NCBI GenBank assembly: GCA_946631345.1 | Contig: CAMPAA010000016.1 | Coordinates: 1 to 23,906 of the forward strand | Direction: 5' to 3' | DNA length: 23,906 nt | Source of the DNA: an uncultured Verrucomicrobiota bacterium | GTDB lineage: Bacteria; Verrucomicrobiota; Kiritimatiellia; RFP12; UBA1067 | Shown here: positions 23,095 through 23,906 of the stretch, piece by piece | Layout: each line of letters begins with the position of its first letter | Numbering within the stretch: the first letter of the stretch is position 1 | The notes under the pieces: model-generated | What the model was told of the DNA's origin: nothing | The model's input: the letters and a program-made list of their open reading frames with translations, nothing else | Databases searched by the model: none | Position numbers and translations under genes: made by a program

Positions 23095-23167
23095 AGTTTC
23101 GGGTTTGGAGTTTATAGTTTCTATCTTTCCATTTGAATTTTGGAAATAGGAACTCAAAACTAAACTT
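23095..23167. repeat. AGTT-type linker with imperfect hairpin
   Basis: Fills the gap between epimerase and GT2. The plus strand has GGGTTTGGAGTTTATAGTTTC on one side and AACTCAAAACTAAAC on the other, with the core TTTCCA (23126-23131) and TGGAAA (23141-23146) able to pair. Same word family as the other AGTT repeats here. I see no clear Shine-Dalgarno sequence for the GT2 in it. Confidence 0.5.
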
Positions 23168-23906
23168 CTACACGATCTGCCCCGCCTTGAATTCCTTAGC
23201 GACATCGGCAATGATATCCGTAAGCGTCTTCTTCGGCGCAAAGCCAATCAGCTTCTTTGCCTTCGCGATGCTCGGCACCCTACGCCGCATATCCTCGAAG
23301 CCACCATCCTGGTACGCCTCGGAATAGGGAATATGCTTGATTTCGCTCTTGCTGCCAAGCTGTTTCTTAACCGCCTTGGCAAGATCAAGGATCGTCACCT
23401 CGGCAGGGTTTCCGATGTTCACCACCTGCCCGAACGCCTTATCCGTCTTAAGCAGAATCTTCTCTAGCGCCCGCACCACGTCGTACACATGGCAGAAGCA
23501 ACGGCTCTGCAAGCCATCGTCGTAAACCGTAATTGGCCGCCCATCGAGCGCCGCCTTCACGAAACGCGGCACCACCATGCCGTACTGCCCAGTCTGGCGC
23601 GGACCAACCGTGTTGAATAGCCTCACCACCACCACCGGCAGCTGCGTCTCGTGATAATGCGCAAGCGCCATAAACTCATCCGTCGCCTTGGCATTTGCAT
23701 ACGCCCAGCGCCGGATGCACGTTGCGCCCATCAACCGATCATCCTCTTCGCTGAACGGCACCTTCACCCCCTTGCCGTACACCTCGCTCGTGGAAGCGAC
23801 CAGCACACGCCGCCGATACTTCCGACAAGCCGACAGAACACTCGAAGTGCCGCCCACGATCGTCTCAATCGTCTTGACCGGTTCATCGATCACCAGCTTC
23901 ACTCCC
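23168..23906 (-). CDS. NAD-dependent nucleotide-sugar epimerase/dehydratase, N-terminus outside the window
   Basis: About 245 residues visible; the frame runs open off the right edge, so the Rossmann GxxGxxG part is missing. The first visible residues GVKLVIDEPVKTIE belong inside the family fold. Catalytic features: STSEVYG with the Ser/Thr, YANAK (Y-x3-K), then VVRLFNTVGPRQTGQYGMVVPRFV, VYDDGLQSRCFCHVYDVV and a late GFEDMRRRVPSIAKAKKLIGF. This is the extended short-chain dehydrogenase type near UDP-glucuronate decarboxylase and UDP-sugar 4-epimerases. It makes a nucleotide sugar for the glycosyltransferases downstream. The precise substrate is not determinable here. Confidence 0.87.
   Translation of the reverse strand, partial: GVKLVIDEPVKTIETIVGGTSSVLSACRKYRRRVLVASTSEVYGKGVKVPFSEEDDRLMGATCIRRWAYANAKATDEFMALAHYHETQLPVVVVRLFNTVGPRQTGQYGMVVPRFVKAALDGRPITVYDDGLQSRCFCHVYDVVRALEKILLKTDKAFGQVVNIGNPAEVTILDLAKAVKKQLGSKSEIKHIPYSEAYQDGGFEDMRRRVPSIAKAKKLIGFAPKKTLTDIIADVAKEFKAGQIV

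Noticed and set aside
1..23906. CRISPR arrays, tRNA or rRNA genes, insertion sequences with transposase
   Set aside because: None found: no regular spacer pattern, no cloverleaf, and no transposase or integrase motif in any frame.

Overview
The window looks like a piece of chromosome from a high-GC, Gram-negative bacterium, most likely of the PVC group and probably Kiritimatiellota. This is an inference from the style of the secreted proteins, the sugar-degrading genes and the glycan cluster; there is no rRNA marker to prove it. Every gene I can support is on the minus strand, so the text reads right to left in transcription order.

Left part (211-13362) is housekeeping and carbohydrate use: a large secreted beta-rich protein (211-1959), rsmI and dnaB (2184-4408), a secreted heparinase II/III-type lyase with an extra C-terminal domain (4508-7276), the overlapping set adk-map-kamA (7329-9597), a RhaT-type sugar transporter (9635-10654), a secreted two-domain esterase (10715-12685), and the ribosomal protein pair rpmI-rplT (12793-13362) with its own promoter, leader and terminator but no infC next to it.

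Right part (13559-23906) is a surface-polysaccharide cluster: a partial nucleotide-sugar epimerase, three GT2 enzymes, one GT4, one intact and one broken GT8, an acyltransferase 3, an ElyC/SanA-like DUF218 membrane protein, a secreted protein of unknown role, and an AAA/DUF4143 ATPase gene broken by one stop codon. Four genes in a row (acyltransferase, GT8, GT4, broken GT8) overlap by ATGA, so this part is a tightly coupled operon. Base composition drops sharply in the acyltransferase and part of the GT2 before it, which suggests a mosaic origin.

The most unusual material is not in the gene list. (1) Five genes carry TGnTATAAT only 7-10 nt before the ATG with no Shine-Dalgarno sequence between, which predicts leaderless mRNAs. 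(2) Two distant genes share an almost identical 30-35 bp promoter, conserved through its spacer. (3) Short AGTT/GAGTT-type repeat DNA sits between glycan genes and also inside two glycosyltransferases as in-frame inserts, with the same DNA words read in different frames. (4) Two related hairpin elements with compensatory base changes flank the broken ATPase gene as direct repeats. (5) Two genes are interrupted by a single in-frame TGA.
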